Source: Candidatus Nealsoniibacteriota bacterium (GTDB lineage Bacteria > Patescibacteriota > Minisyncoccia > Minisyncoccales > PWPS01). From it: DNA of 34,108 bases. Below, in pieces: positions 8,156-18,562 of the stretch. The stretch's first letter is position 1; each line of letters begins with the position of its first letter. The stretch lies in the NCBI GenBank assembly GCA_003553505.1, contig PWEN01000050.1, positions 1-34,108 on the forward strand, in the 5' to 3' direction. The notes under the pieces are model-generated. The model had not been told where the DNA came from. It worked only from the letters and a program-made list of their open reading frames with translations, and did no database searches. A program made the position numbers and the translations under genes.

Positions 8156-8252
8156 TACACGCAGAGAAAAGTAATGATTGGTTTCGGTCCCGTCTATACG
8201 GGATATGGAAACAGTAGGAAAGGTCGATTAAAATAGGATTGTACGATAAAAA

Positions 8253-8582
8253 ATGACAAAGGAAACATCTGACAAAGAGTTTCTTGAGTTCATCGTAAAG
8301 AACCTTGTAGACAATCCTGATTCCGTAGAAGTCGAGAGAAAAGTTGACGAGATGGGAGTGCTCCTTTCTCTGAAAGTTCATCCCGACGACATGGGACAGA
8401 TTGTCGGAAAAGAAGGTTCTACAGCGAGAGCGATCAGGAATCTGGTTCGCATTATCGGCCTTAAGCATAAGGCGAGAGTAAACCTCAAGATAGTGGAACC
8501 GGAAGGTAGCAATTTTAGATCAAAAGGAAGTTCCTCCGAGGAAAAAAACACCAAAGAGGGACTTGATGACATAGAACTGTAA
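8253..8582 (+). CDS. khpA: KH-domain RNA-binding protein (KhpA/YlqC family)
   Basis: VHPDDMGQIVGKEGSTARAIRNLVRI, upstream of trmD as is common. Confidence 0.9.
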   Translation: MTKETSDKEFLEFIVKNLVDNPDSVEVERKVDEMGVLLSLKVHPDDMGQIVGKEGSTARAIRNLVRIIGLKHKARVNLKIVEPEGSNFRSKGSSSEEKNTKEGLDDIEL

Positions 8583-8600
8583 GTTTTTGCAGTTTTAAAA

Positions 8601-8632
8601 AACGGTGCTATTATTCAATAGTGCCGTTTTTG
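8601..8632 (+). terminator. Hairpin/terminator candidate before trmD
   Basis: aacggtgctatt-attc-aatagtgccgtt (with G:U pairs) then TTTTG. Confidence 0.5.
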
Positions 8633-8635
8633 TTT

Positions 8636-9292
8636 ATGCATTTTCATATAATAACCATATTTCCCTCTTTTTTTGACCCCTTTTTATCGGAGGGGCTTAT
8701 TAAAAAAGGCATTGATAAAGGGGCTTTTAGCGTAAGTGTCCATGATCTGCGCGACTTTACCGATGATGTCCACAGAACAGTGGATGACCGTCCTTTTGGC
8801 GGAGGAAGTGGGATGGTAATGAAAGTGGAGCCCATATACAGGGCGGTTGAGTCACTTAGAAGGGAGAACTCCAAAGTGATCCTTTTTACTCCTCGCGGGA
8901 GGCGTTTTACGCAAAAGAAAGCTTTGGAGATGTCAAAAGAAAGTGATATTATCATGATATGTGGAAGATACGAGGGAATAGATGCAAGAGTAGAAGAGCA
9001 CATAGCAGATGAGAAGATATCGATCGGGAGCTATGTTTTAATGGGAGGAGAAGTTCCTGCTATGGCGGTCGTAGAGACCGTTTCACGTATTTTGCCGGGA
9101 GCAGTGGGAAAGGATGGCTTCTTGGAAAATCGTATGAATGAAGAGGGTTTTGCAGAATACAAGCAGTATACTCGTCCGGAAGTTTTTTCTCCTTGTGAGG
9201 GAGTAGAGTGGAAGGTTCCCAAAACGCTTCTTTCCGGGGACCACAAAAAGGTGTCACAGTGGAAAAACAAAAGAAAAAGAATTATAAAATGA
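8636..9292 (+). CDS. trmD: tRNA (guanine37-N1)-methyltransferase
   Basis: MHFHIITIFPSFFDPFLSEGLIKKGIDKGAFSV, DDRPFGGGSGMVMKVEPI, CGRYEGIDARVEE, SIGSYVLMGGE; ATG at 8636 preferred to the upstream GTG. Confidence 0.95.
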   Translation: MHFHIITIFPSFFDPFLSEGLIKKGIDKGAFSVSVHDLRDFTDDVHRTVDDRPFGGGSGMVMKVEPIYRAVESLRRENSKVILFTPRGRRFTQKKALEMSKESDIIMICGRYEGIDARVEEHIADEKISIGSYVLMGGEVPAMAVVETVSRILPGAVGKDGFLENRMNEEGFAEYKQYTRPEVFSPCEGVEWKVPKTLLSGDHKKVSQWKNKRKRIIK

Positions 9293-11973
9293 GATTTCAC
9301 CACAGAACAATTGAGGAAACAATGAGAGAGCTTCGTTCCGGCGTGGACGGTATCTCTAAAGAGGAGTCGGAAAAGAGGGCAGAGAAGTATGGTCCTAATA
9401 CCATAGAAGGAAAAGAGGACAGGCATCCTATTTTTATATTCCTCAAACAGTTTCACAGTCTCTTCATCTATGTACTTATTGCCGCGGGAGTAATATCTTT
9501 CGTCTTTGACAAGATGATAGATGTTTATGTGATAGCTGCCGTGATACTTTTTAACGCTTTTATGGGATTCTTTCAGGAGTATAAGGCGGAGCGCGCCATA
9601 ACGGCGTTAAAGAAGATGCTTGTACCCAAAGCGAAAGTTTATAGAGAAGGAGAGCTTGAGAACGTCTCTTCTAAAGATATAGTTCCCGGAGACGTTGTAT
9701 TTATCGAAGAAGGGGATCGTGTGCCGGCCGATATACGCGTAATAGAGTCCAAGAACTTGCGTACCATGGAGGCTTCTCTTACGGGAGAGTCTTCTCCTAA
9801 AAGTAAAAGTACTGATGCTGTCCCGGAAGAGACGGACTTTGCTGATAGAGACAATATGGGATTCATGGGTACATTTGTTACCGGTGGAAGAGGTAGAGGT
9901 GTTGTGGTGGCAACCGGATCGCAGACTGCATTTGGTAGTATCGCCAAAGACATTGAAAGCATAGAGAGGAGTGGAGGACATTTTGAAAAGAGAGTAAGCG
10001 TCCTTGCAAAGCAGATGACTGCCTTTGCCTTTGCGGGAGCTTCCATTATATTCCTTATCAGCTACTTTTTCCGTGATGACCTGGAGTTCTTTGAGGTAAT
10101 GCGTTACACCATAGCCGCTCTTGTTTCCGGAATACCGGAAGGACTTCCCGCTATACTGGTGATAGTTCTGTCTATCGGCGCCAATCGCATGGCAAGAAGG
10201 AACTCTATTATAAGGAAGCTTTCTTCTACGGAAACACTGGGAGTTACTACTCATATTGTTACCGACAAGACCGGCACTCTCACAGAGAACACCATGAATG
10301 TGCGAAAAATAGTCATGCCCGACAGGGAGCTGGAGGTTACCGGAGAAGGCTGGGAACCGGAAGGTAGCTTTTATGAGCATGAAGAGATCATACCTCCTAT
10401 GGAGTATGAGTCTATTCGTAAACTTATCCATATTGCCGCAGTCTGTAACAACGCAAGGATAGTAAAAGAAGGCGAAAAACACAGTATAGTAGGTGATCCC
10501 ACGGAGGCCTCGCTAGTAGTAATGGCGGAAAAGGCGGGAATAAAGAAGGGTGTCATAGAGCACATAGAAGAAAAGTTGGATGATCTTCCTTTTAACTCCA
10601 AAACAAAACTCCGTGCTTCGCTTGCGCTTCTAAAGAACGGAGAAAAGGAGGTTTACGCAGTTGGTGCTCCGGAAGAGATACTGCAAAGATCTACTTTTAT
10701 AAACGTGAACGGCAATGTGCGTCCCATAAACGATGAAGACAGGGATCATATAGTTTCCCGGCTGGAAGAGATGGCGGGAGACTCTATGCGCACTATTGCT
10801 CTCGCGTACAGAAAAGAGAGTGATGAAGAAGAGGAGGTGCACGAAGAAAGAGTGAACGATCTTGTCTTTGTCGGAGTAACGGGCATGATAGACCCTCCAC
10901 GCTCTGAAGTTTATGAAGCGCTTGAAAAGGCCAGATCGGCAGGCATAAGAGTGATCATGGTCACCGGAGATCACAAGGGTACGGCACTCTCCATATCAAG
11001 AGAGATAGGTCTTGTAGAGGAGGATGACACAAGAGCTTATACAGACAGTGAACTTGAAAAGATGAACGAGCAAGAATTCTCTGAAGCGATCAAAAGTACT
11101 TCCGTGTTTGCACGGCTTACGCCTCACATGAAGTTTAGAATAGCGGAAGAGCTTCAGAGACAGGGGGCGGTAGTGGCCATGACGGGAGATGGAGTCAATG
11201 ATGCTCCCGCCCTAAAGAAAGCCGACATAGGGATTGCGATGGGAATAACGGGAACAGATGTGGCAAAAGAAGCAGGAGAGATAGTTCTTGTAGATGATAA
11301 CTTTGCTTCCATAATAAGTGCTATAGAAGAGGGAAGAATAGCTTTTATAAACACCAGGCAGACTAGTTCTTCTCTTATTACCACTAACTTTGCGGAACAC
11401 GGCACGCTTATAAGTGCTTTGCTTATTGGTTGGAATCTACCACTTCTTCCTACGCAGATATTGTGGCTTAATCTTGTGACTGATGGAGTCTTTGGTACAG
11501 CTCTTGCTTTTGAGCCGGGACATGGAAGAATATTAAGCAAACCCCCGCGAGACAAAAGAGAGAACATTATCAGCAAAGAGATAGTGCCTTATTTTGTTAT
11601 TATGCTACTTTTGATGGCCTTTCTTGCTTTGCTCGTTTTTAATCATTTTCTGGACGATGGACTTGATAAGGCTCGCACGGGAGCTTTTACTGTAATGGCC
11701 TTTACGCAGTTGTTTAATGCTGTAAATATGCGTTCTATCGATAACTCTATCTTTAAAATAGGACTTTTTAGCAATCGTTACTTTATTATTGCAGTTGTAG
11801 CGGCAGTATTTTTGCAGCTTTCCGTAATACATATTCCTTTCTTTCAGGGAGTGTTTCACTTTGAGGCGCTTTCGGCACTGGAGTTCGTTGTTATAGTAGC
11901 AATGACTTCCTCGGTGTTTATTGTAGGAGAGTTGTATAAATATATTCGTTACTCTTTAATCGCTAACAGGTAA
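9289..11973 (+). CDS. Cation-transporting P-type ATPase (P2, Ca2+-type)
   Basis: TGES, DKTGTLTEN, MVTGDHKGTA, MTGDGVNDAPALKKADIGIAMG; overlaps trmD stop by ATGA. Confidence 0.95.
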   Translation: MRFHHRTIEETMRELRSGVDGISKEESEKRAEKYGPNTIEGKEDRHPIFIFLKQFHSLFIYVLIAAGVISFVFDKMIDVYVIAAVILFNAFMGFFQEYKAERAITALKKMLVPKAKVYREGELENVSSKDIVPGDVVFIEEGDRVPADIRVIESKNLRTMEASLTGESSPKSKSTDAVPEETDFADRDNMGFMGTFVTGGRGRGVVVATGSQTAFGSIAKDIESIERSGGHFEKRVSVLAKQMTAFAFAGASIIFLISYFFRDDLEFFEVMRYTIAALVSGIPEGLPAILVIVLSIGANRMARRNSIIRKLSSTETLGVTTHIVTDKTGTLTENTMNVRKIVMPDRELEVTGEGWEPEGSFYEHEEIIPPMEYESIRKLIHIAAVCNNARIVKEGEKHSIVGDPTEASLVVMAEKAGIKKGVIEHIEEKLDDLPFNSKTKLRASLALLKNGEKEVYAVGAPEEILQRSTFINVNGNVRPINDEDRDHIVSRLEEMAGDSMRTIALAYRKESDEEEEVHEERVNDLVFVGVTGMIDPPRSEVYEALEKARSAGIRVIMVTGDHKGTALSISREIGLVEEDDTRAYTDSELEKMNEQEFSEAIKSTSVFARLTPHMKFRIAEELQRQGAVVAMTGDGVNDAPALKKADIGIAMGITGTDVAKEAGEIVLVDDNFASIISAIEEGRIAFINTRQTSSSLITTNFAEHGTLISALLIGWNLPLLPTQILWLNLVTDGVFGTALAFEPGHGRILSKPPRDKRENIISKEIVPYFVIMLLLMAFLALLVFNHFLDDGLDKARTGAFTVMAFTQLFNAVNMRSIDNSIFKIGLFSNRYFIIAVVAAVFLQLSVIHIPFFQGVFHFEALSALEFVVIVAMTSSVFIVGELYKYIRYSLIANR

Positions 11974-11976
11974 AAG

Positions 11977-13932
11977 GTGTTTAAGTTAAACTCAAATTTT
12001 AAGCCCGCCGGAGATCAGCAAAAGGCGGTAGAAGAGATCGTTTCCGGCATAAATGAAGGTCTTTCAAAACAGACCTTACTTGGAGTTACGGGGTCAGGGA
12101 AGACGTTTACCGTAGCAAAAGCGATCGAAGAGTTGCAGAGGCCGATGCTTGTAATAAGTCACAACAAGACGCTTGCCGCACAACTCTGCAACGAGTTTCG
12201 TCACTTTTTTCCCGAAAACTCCGTGCACTACTTTGTTTCTTATTATGATTACTATCAACCCGAGGCTTATATCAGTACTACGGACACCTATATCCGCAAA
12301 GAGGCACTTATAAACGAAGAGATAGACAGGTTGCGTCATGAGGCTACTACTTCTCTTCTTACGCGCAGGGATGTTATTGTTGTTGCCTCTGTTTCTTGTA
12401 TATACGACCTAGGATTGCCTCAAGTTTACCGTGAGAGTATACTGAAACTGCAAAAGGGTGAGAAAAAAGACAGGAAAGAGATCATATCTTCTCTTGTAGA
12501 GATGCAGCTGTCACGCACCTCTTCGGAGCTTTCGCGTGGTAAGTTCCGTGTAAGAGGGGATATAATAGAGATAGCTCCTGCAAACAGAGATGTTGTCTAC
12601 GAAATGCAACTCTCAAACGGTTACATAGAGCGTATCTTTGAACTTGACCCGGTGGAGGGATTTGTTCCAGAAAAGACACCGGAAGTGGACACGGTTTTTA
12701 TTTCCCCGGTACGTCACTTTATATCCCGTGATAATAAGGAGGCGTTAAGACTTATAGAAGAGGAGTTAAAAGAGCGCATAGAGTACTTTGAGAAGAGAAG
12801 CATGCCTCTCGAGGCGGAGCGCATAGAGAAGATAACAAGAAACGATCTGGCAATGATAAGGGAGATGGGGTACTGTCACGGGATAGAGAACTACTCCCGT
12901 CACCTTTCCGGAAGGAGTGAGGGTGATCCTCCATCATCTCTTTTGGACTACTTTCCTTCCGACTTTGTTGTCGTTATAGATGAGTCACACATCACCCTGC
13001 CGCAGATAGGGGCGATGCACGCCGGAAACAAGTCGCGTAAGAACAGCCTTATCGAGAACGGGTTTCGTCTTCCTTCTGCTATGGATAACAGGCCACTGAC
13101 GTTTAAGGAGTTTGAGGAGAGGTGTTATCAGACGATCTATCTTTCCGCTACGCCGGGAGAGTATGAAAAGAAAGAAAGATTAGTGGAGCAGATAATAAGG
13201 CCTACGGGCCTTGTCGATCCCAAGGTTACGCTTTCTCCCTGCAGAGGGCAGATAAACGACCTTTTGTCGCGTATAGATGAGAGAACAGAAAAAGGTCACC
13301 GTGTGCTTGTGACAACTCTTACAAAGAAGATGGCGGAGGATCTCTGTGAGTATCTAAAAGAGAGAAAAGTAAAGGTTTCATATATCCACAGTGATGTAAA
13401 GTCACTGGAGAGGATAAAGATTCTTACTCGTTTGCGTCGCGGAGAAGTGGAAGTGGTGGTAGGAGTAAACCTTTTGCGTGAAGGCCTTGATCTGCCGGAA
13501 GTTTCTCTTGTTGCTGTGCTTGATGCTGACAAAGAGGGTTTCCTTAGAAACGAAACCTCTCTCATACAAACCATAGGGAGGGCGGCAAGGAATACGGAAG
13601 GAGAGGTTATACTTTACGCCGATAATATTACTTCTTCTATAAAAAAGGCGGTAAAAGAGACGGAAAGAAGAAGAAAGATACAGATGGAGCATAACAGAAA
13701 ACACGGCATTACTCCCCGTACAATCAAAAAGGAGATAACTGACATCGCTCCAGCAGAAGAAACGCTGGAGATAGAGCCCATAGAAGACAAGAAAGAGGCC
13801 ATAAAAGAAAAGGAGAAAGAGATGCGTGCTGCAGCGGAAAACCTCAACTTTGAGCTTGCCGCTATTCTGCGCGATCAGATAAAGTCATTAAAAGATGAAA
13901 AAGATAGTAGTAAAAGGAGCAAAGCAACATAA
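11977..13932 (+). CDS. uvrB: Excinuclease ABC subunit B (GTG start)
   Basis: GVTGSGKTFTVAKAI, YYDYYQPEAYI, DESHITLPQIGAMHAGN, C-terminal UVR motif. Confidence 0.97.
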   Translation: MFKLNSNFKPAGDQQKAVEEIVSGINEGLSKQTLLGVTGSGKTFTVAKAIEELQRPMLVISHNKTLAAQLCNEFRHFFPENSVHYFVSYYDYYQPEAYISTTDTYIRKEALINEEIDRLRHEATTSLLTRRDVIVVASVSCIYDLGLPQVYRESILKLQKGEKKDRKEIISSLVEMQLSRTSSELSRGKFRVRGDIIEIAPANRDVVYEMQLSNGYIERIFELDPVEGFVPEKTPEVDTVFISPVRHFISRDNKEALRLIEEELKERIEYFEKRSMPLEAERIEKITRNDLAMIREMGYCHGIENYSRHLSGRSEGDPPSSLLDYFPSDFVVVIDESHITLPQIGAMHAGNKSRKNSLIENGFRLPSAMDNRPLTFKEFEERCYQTIYLSATPGEYEKKERLVEQIIRPTGLVDPKVTLSPCRGQINDLLSRIDERTEKGHRVLVTTLTKKMAEDLCEYLKERKVKVSYIHSDVKSLERIKILTRLRRGEVEVVVGVNLLREGLDLPEVSLVAVLDADKEGFLRNETSLIQTIGRAARNTEGEVILYADNITSSIKKAVKETERRRKIQMEHNRKHGITPRTIKKEITDIAPAEETLEIEPIEDKKEAIKEKEKEMRAAAENLNFELAAILRDQIKSLKDEKDSSKRSKAT

Positions 13933-16369
13933 CTTGAAAAATGTTGATCTGGAGATTCCCAGAGATAAGATCACTGTTTTTACCGGAATATCTGGTTCCG
14001 GGAAGTCTTCGCTTGCCTTTGACACCATATTTGCCGAAGGACAGAGGAGATATGTAGAGTCTCTCTCTACTTATGCGCGTCAGTTCTTGGGAAGAGTGGA
14101 CAAGCCGGAAGTAGATGAGATAGAGGGACTCTCTCCCGCAGTCTCTATCGACCAGAAAGCACACTCCTACAATCCTCGTTCTACGGTGGCGACCATAACA
14201 GAGATATACGACTTTTTGCGTGTTCTTTTTGCTCGTGCAGGAAAACCGCACTGTCCTCTGTGTAAAGGAGAGATATCTTCTCTCGGAGTAGATCAGATAG
14301 TGGATAACATCTTAAAGATGAAAGGAGAGGGAGCGATGATTCTTGCTCCCGTTGTACGTGGCAGAAAAGGGGAGTACTACCAGCTTCTTTACGATCTTTT
14401 GAATGAAGGTTTTCGTAGTGTGCGCATAGACGGCAGGTTTCACTCTTTACGTGAAAGGATAGCTATGCCGCGTTATGAAAGGCATGACATATCAGTAGTT
14501 GTAGATGAAGTCTCTTTTAAAGATGAGCGTGAGAGGTTGTCTGAAGCTGTGGAGATAGCACTTCGGAAAGGAAGTGGGTTTATAGAGGTGATATCGGGGG
14601 ATGAGGAGAAACGTTTTTCCGAAAAACTTTCTTGTGCCAAGGATAACTTTTCTTATCCCGCAATAGAGCCGCGCTTGTTTTCTTTTAATAGCCCTTACGG
14701 TGCTTGTCCGGAGTGTAACGGGATTGGAAAAGAGACTATCTTTTCTGATAAGACATGTAAGGCGTGTAATGGAGAGCGTTTACGCACGGAGGCACTGCAC
14801 GTTCTTTTAGGGGGCAAGAATATCACCGAAGTTACAAGCATGTCTGTAGCACAAGGAGTAGAGTTTTTTGAGAAGATGAAGCTTGAAAAGTCACAAGAAG
14901 AGATAGCCAAAGCACCTCTTTAGGAGATAAAAAACAGAACAAAATTTCTCTTTGATGTGGGGCTTGACTATCTTACATTTAACCGTGCTTCTTCCACTCT
15001 TTCCGGAGGAGAGGCTCAAAGGATAAGGCTTGCATCGCAGGTTGGTTCACGTCTCGTGGGAACTCTTTACATCTTAGATGAACCCACTATCGGATTACAT
15101 CAAGAAGACAACGCAAGACTCATACAAACACTTCAGAGTTTAAGGGATATAGGAAACACCATAATTGTGGTGGAACACGACGAGAAGACCATATTTTCTT
15201 CTGATTATCTGGTTGACTTTGGTCCCGGAGCGGGAACAGAAGGCGGAGAGATAGTCGCTTCCGGAAAGATGCCGGAGATATTAAAAGATAAAAAGAAAGA
15301 TTCTCTTACACTGCAGTATCTGCGTCGTGAAAAAGAGATATCTCTGCCCAAAAACCCTAGATCGGTAAAAAAGACAACCCCTCTGTTAAAAGTTTTCGGA
15401 GCAAAGCAACATAACTTGAAGAACATAGATGTCAGTTTTCCTCTTTCCCGTTTTATAGCCATAACCGGAGTTTCCGGGTCGGGTAAAAGTACTCTTGTTT
15501 ACGACATCTTATACAAAAGCTTGGCAGAGAAGTTCTATAAGGCGAAAGGTGCTCCCGGTGATCATAGAAAGATCACGGGAACGGAGTATATAAAAGGAGC
15601 GGTAAGTATTAGTCAGGCACCTATCGGAAAGCCTCCGCGATCTACGCCTGCAACTTACGCGGGAGCTTTTACTTCTATCCGAGAGTTGTTTTCCTACACC
15701 AAAGAGGCACGTCTTCGTGGATGGGGTCCGGGAAGGTTTAGCTTCAATGTTCCCGGAGGGAGGTGTGAGAACTGCAAGGGGTACGGAGTAATTGGTGTAG
15801 AGATGCACTTTCTTCCCACCGTTTTTGTTACCTGTCAGGTGTGTGACGGGAAGAGGTTTAACCGGGAAACTCTTGAGATTCTTTATCGAGGACATAGCAT
15901 ATTTGATGTCTTGAATATGACTGTAGATGAAGCGCTTGACCTTTTTAGCGACACCCCGTGGATCAAAAGGAAGTTAAGCGTTTTAAGTAAGGTTGGTCTT
16001 GGTTATCTCACCCTTGGACAGTCGGCCACAACCCTTTCCGGAGGGGAGGTACAACGAGTAAAGCTATCATCAGAGCTGTCAAAACCTGACACGCGTAAAA
16101 CGGTATATGTCTTAGATGAGCCTACCGTGGGATTGCACTACGAGGATGTAAAAAAGCTCATCCAGGTCTTACAAAGGTTGGTTGAAAGAGGAAATACGGT
16201 TATCGTCATAGAACACAACCTCGATGTCATAAAAAGCGTTGATCACGTTATAGACCTTGGTCCCGGAGGAGGGGAGAAAGGGGGAGAAGTGGTTTGTATC
16301 GGAACTCCGAAAGAGATCTCCAGGAAGGGAAAAAGTCTTACGGGCAAGCATTTGAGAGATATAATATGA
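13895..16369 (+). pseudogene. uvrA: Excinuclease ABC subunit A, interrupted by an in-frame TAG at 14921-14923
   Basis: ORFs 13895..14923 and 14957..16369 are in the same frame. Read-through sequence [45 protein letters not shown] matches the contiguous UvrA family pattern. Confidence 0.9.
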
Positions 16370-17538
16370 CAGAAAACTTACCACAAAGTTCAGGAGTTTA
16401 TCTCTTCAAAGACGGTGAAGGGAGAGTTATCTATGTTGGTAAGGCGGCGAATATAAAAAGGAGGGTTAGTAGTTACTATAAAGGGAAAAGGGACACTAAA
16501 ACGGAGAGAATTGCGGAGAGTGCCAAAGAGATCGATTTTATAGAAACAGAAACAGTGCTGGAAGCTCTTATAGAAGAAGCACACCTTATAAAAAAACATA
16601 AACCGTATTACAACATAAAAGAGAAGGATGACAGAAGCTTTCTTTACGTTGTTATTACAAAAGAGGAGTATCCTCGCGTGCTGCTTTTAAGAGAGCGTGA
16701 GATAGGGGAGGCACGTAGTGTTTTTGGTCCTTTCGTTCTTTCTTCGGAGATAAGAAGTGCCATGAAGGTTATCCGCAAGATATTTCCCTTCTCTACACAC
16801 AAAGCGGGCACGGGAAAACCTTGTTTTCATTACCAGCTTGGGCTTTGTCCGGGGACTTGCACAGGTGAGATAAGCAAAAAGGACTACATGAAAGAGATAA
16901 GAAACATAGAACTTTTCTTTAAAGGAAAGAAAAAAACGCTTATCTCCCAGCTAAAAAAAGAGATGAAAAAAGCGAGTAGTGACTTGGAGTTTGAGAGAGC
17001 ACAGGATATAAAACGTAAAATAGACTCCCTTATCTACATACAAGACACGGTCCTTTTAAAGAAGAAGAAAAATGAAGGAGTGCGCATAGAGGGGTACGAT
17101 ATCTCAAATATGTCAGGAAAACTTGCTGTGGGAGCGATGGCCGTATTTTCTGGAGATGTGCCCTTGAAAAAGGAGTATCGTATGTTTAAAATAAGGGGCA
17201 GTGGGAAAGGGGACACTGAGATGATAAAGGAGGTGATAAAGAGAAGACTTAAACGTGACTGGGAGAGGCCGTCACTTATCCTTGTTGACGGAGGGGTGTT
17301 GCAGATGAGAAGCGTAGAAGAGGCTTTAGTTGAAGAAGGAGCAGAGATTCCGGTAGTGGCTTCTGTTAAAGGTGAAAAAGCAAGGATCATTGGCAAGGTT
17401 CCTTTTAAGATAAAAAAGAATACCTTGCTTCACTTACAAGAAGAGGCGCACCGTTTTGCGTTAAATTATCATCGCAGATTAAGAGAAAAAGAGTTTTATG
17501 GAGATAAAAAAAGTAATAGTAGGGGTGCTACAGACTAA
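16366..17538 (+). CDS. uvrC: UvrC-like nuclease, lacking the C-terminal HhH region
   Basis: GIY-YIG ([27 protein letters not shown]), UVR motif, RNase H-like [10 protein letters not shown] and ILVDGG; ends right after [14 protein letters not shown]. Confidence 0.92.
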   Translation: MTENLPQSSGVYLFKDGEGRVIYVGKAANIKRRVSSYYKGKRDTKTERIAESAKEIDFIETETVLEALIEEAHLIKKHKPYYNIKEKDDRSFLYVVITKEEYPRVLLLREREIGEARSVFGPFVLSSEIRSAMKVIRKIFPFSTHKAGTGKPCFHYQLGLCPGTCTGEISKKDYMKEIRNIELFFKGKKKTLISQLKKEMKKASSDLEFERAQDIKRKIDSLIYIQDTVLLKKKKNEGVRIEGYDISNMSGKLAVGAMAVFSGDVPLKKEYRMFKIRGSGKGDTEMIKEVIKRRLKRDWERPSLILVDGGVLQMRSVEEALVEEGAEIPVVASVKGEKARIIGKVPFKIKKNTLLHLQEEAHRFALNYHRRLREKEFYGDKKSNSRGATD

Positions 17539-17989
17539 CTGCTATATTATTTCTTCCGGAGACGATGCTGTTATTGTTGATCCGGGAGATGAAGCTGGCA
17601 AGATAGTAGATGAAGTGGAAGGAAAGAGTGTAAAGCATATCATCACTACCCATCACCACTTTGATCACGTTTCTGCAAAAAACGAAGTGCAAGAAAAGAC
17701 GGGAGCAGAGGTGTTGGAAAATCTAAAAGAAGGGGATGAGATAAAGATAGGAGAAGAGAAGTTGTCCGTTATTTCCACTCCCGGACACACAGAAGATTCT
17801 ATCTGCTTGATAGGAGAAGGTTTTGTTATTAGTGGAGATACGCTTTTTTATCAAGGATATGGTAGAACCGATCTTCCGGGAGGATCGGAAGAAAAGCTGA
17901 AAGAGAGTTTGGCAAGACTCACAAGAGAAATCCCGGAAGGCGCAGTGGTTTATCCGGGACACGGGAGATCTTTTACATTTGAAACATAG
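17498..17989 (+). CDS. MBL-fold (glyoxalase II-like) hydrolase
   Basis: IITTHHHFDHVSA, STPGHTEDSICL, VISGDTLF, VYPGHG. Confidence 0.93.
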   Translation: MEIKKVIVGVLQTNCYIISSGDDAVIVDPGDEAGKIVDEVEGKSVKHIITTHHHFDHVSAKNEVQEKTGAEVLENLKEGDEIKIGEEKLSVISTPGHTEDSICLIGEGFVISGDTLFYQGYGRTDLPGGSEEKLKESLARLTREIPEGAVVYPGHGRSFTFET

Positions 17990-18020
17990 ACCTTATTGTG
18001 ATAAAATACTGCTAAGTTAC

Positions 18021-18104
18021 GGGTCGGTACCAAAGCGGCCAACTGGAGCAGGCTGTAAACCTGCTGGCTTTATGCCTTCGGGGGTTCGAATCCCTCCCGG
18101 CCCA
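18021..18104 (+). tRNA. tRNA-Tyr (GTA)
   Basis: Acceptor GGGTCGG/CCGGCCC, anticodon loop ctGTAaa, long variable arm, GGTTCGAATCC T arm; CCA not encoded. Confidence 0.95.
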
Positions 18105-18174
18105 CAGAGTTCATGTTATAGATTTCATTATTGAGATCACAAGAACAAGAGCTATATGGAGCGTTAACGGTTTA

Positions 18175-18188
18175 TGTCCACGTGGACA
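18175..18188. other. 14-bp perfect palindrome TGTCCACGTGGACA between tRNA genes
   Basis: Sequence equals its own reverse complement. Confidence 0.9.
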
Positions 18189-18218
18189 GCTGCGCTGGGA
18201 AATGTGAAGTAAAAATAC

Positions 18219-18290
18219 GCCGAGATAGCTCAGGGGCAGAGCAACACATTGGTAGCGTGTAGGTCCCGGGTTCAAATCCCGGTCTCGGCT
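18219..18290 (+). tRNA. tRNA-Thr (GGT)
   Basis: Acceptor GCCGAGA/TCTCGGC, loop ttGGTag, GGGTTCAAATCCC T arm. Confidence 0.9.
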
Positions 18291-18309
18291 CAGAGTTAAG
18301 TTAAAAAAT

Positions 18310-18480
18310 ATGGCAACAAAAACAAAAAGACCATTTCTAAAGTTTAACTGCGATGCTTGCGGAAAGACGAATTATCATGTATCCGTACCAAAAGGAAAAA
18401 CGATAGAAGAAAAGATTTCCGTAAAGAAGTTTTGCAAGACATGTAAAGGGCACACCGTGCACAATATGAAGCTTAAATAA
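18310..18480 (+). CDS. rpmG: 50S ribosomal protein bL33 (56 aa, absent from the supplied ORF track)
   Basis: MATKTKRPFLKFNCDACGKTNYHVSVPKGKTIEEKISVKKFCKTCKGHTVHNMKLK; two CxxC pairs. Confidence 0.85.
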   Translation: MATKTKRPFLKFNCDACGKTNYHVSVPKGKTIEEKISVKKFCKTCKGHTVHNMKLK

Positions 18481-18489
18481 AAGCTTTAA

Positions 18490-18562
18490 GGGGGTGTGGT
18501 GAAATTGGCTATCACAGGAGTCTCCAAAACTCCCATTTCAGGTTCGAGTCCTGACACCCCTG
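18490..18562 (+). tRNA. tRNA-Trp (CCA)
   Basis: Anticodon loop tCTCCAaaa, GGTTCGAGTCC T arm, acceptor GGGGGTG/CACCCCT. Confidence 0.9.

Noticed and set aside
9607-10482. 291-aa minus-strand ORF antisense to the P-type ATPase
   Set aside because: Cys/Tyr/His-rich shadow translation; the plus strand has all P-type ATPase motifs.
14921-14923. Pyrrolysine or global TAG reassignment to explain the uvrA amber
   Set aside because: Several intact genes in this window end naturally at TAG and no Pyl machinery is visible; a point mutation, error or local suppression is simpler.
14922-14957. Re-initiation of a separate UvrA C-terminal half at GTG 14957 using the AGGAG at 14922
   Set aside because: The SD is about 30 nt from the GTG and the intervening codons ([11 protein letters not shown]) match conserved UvrA, so an independent start is not well supported.
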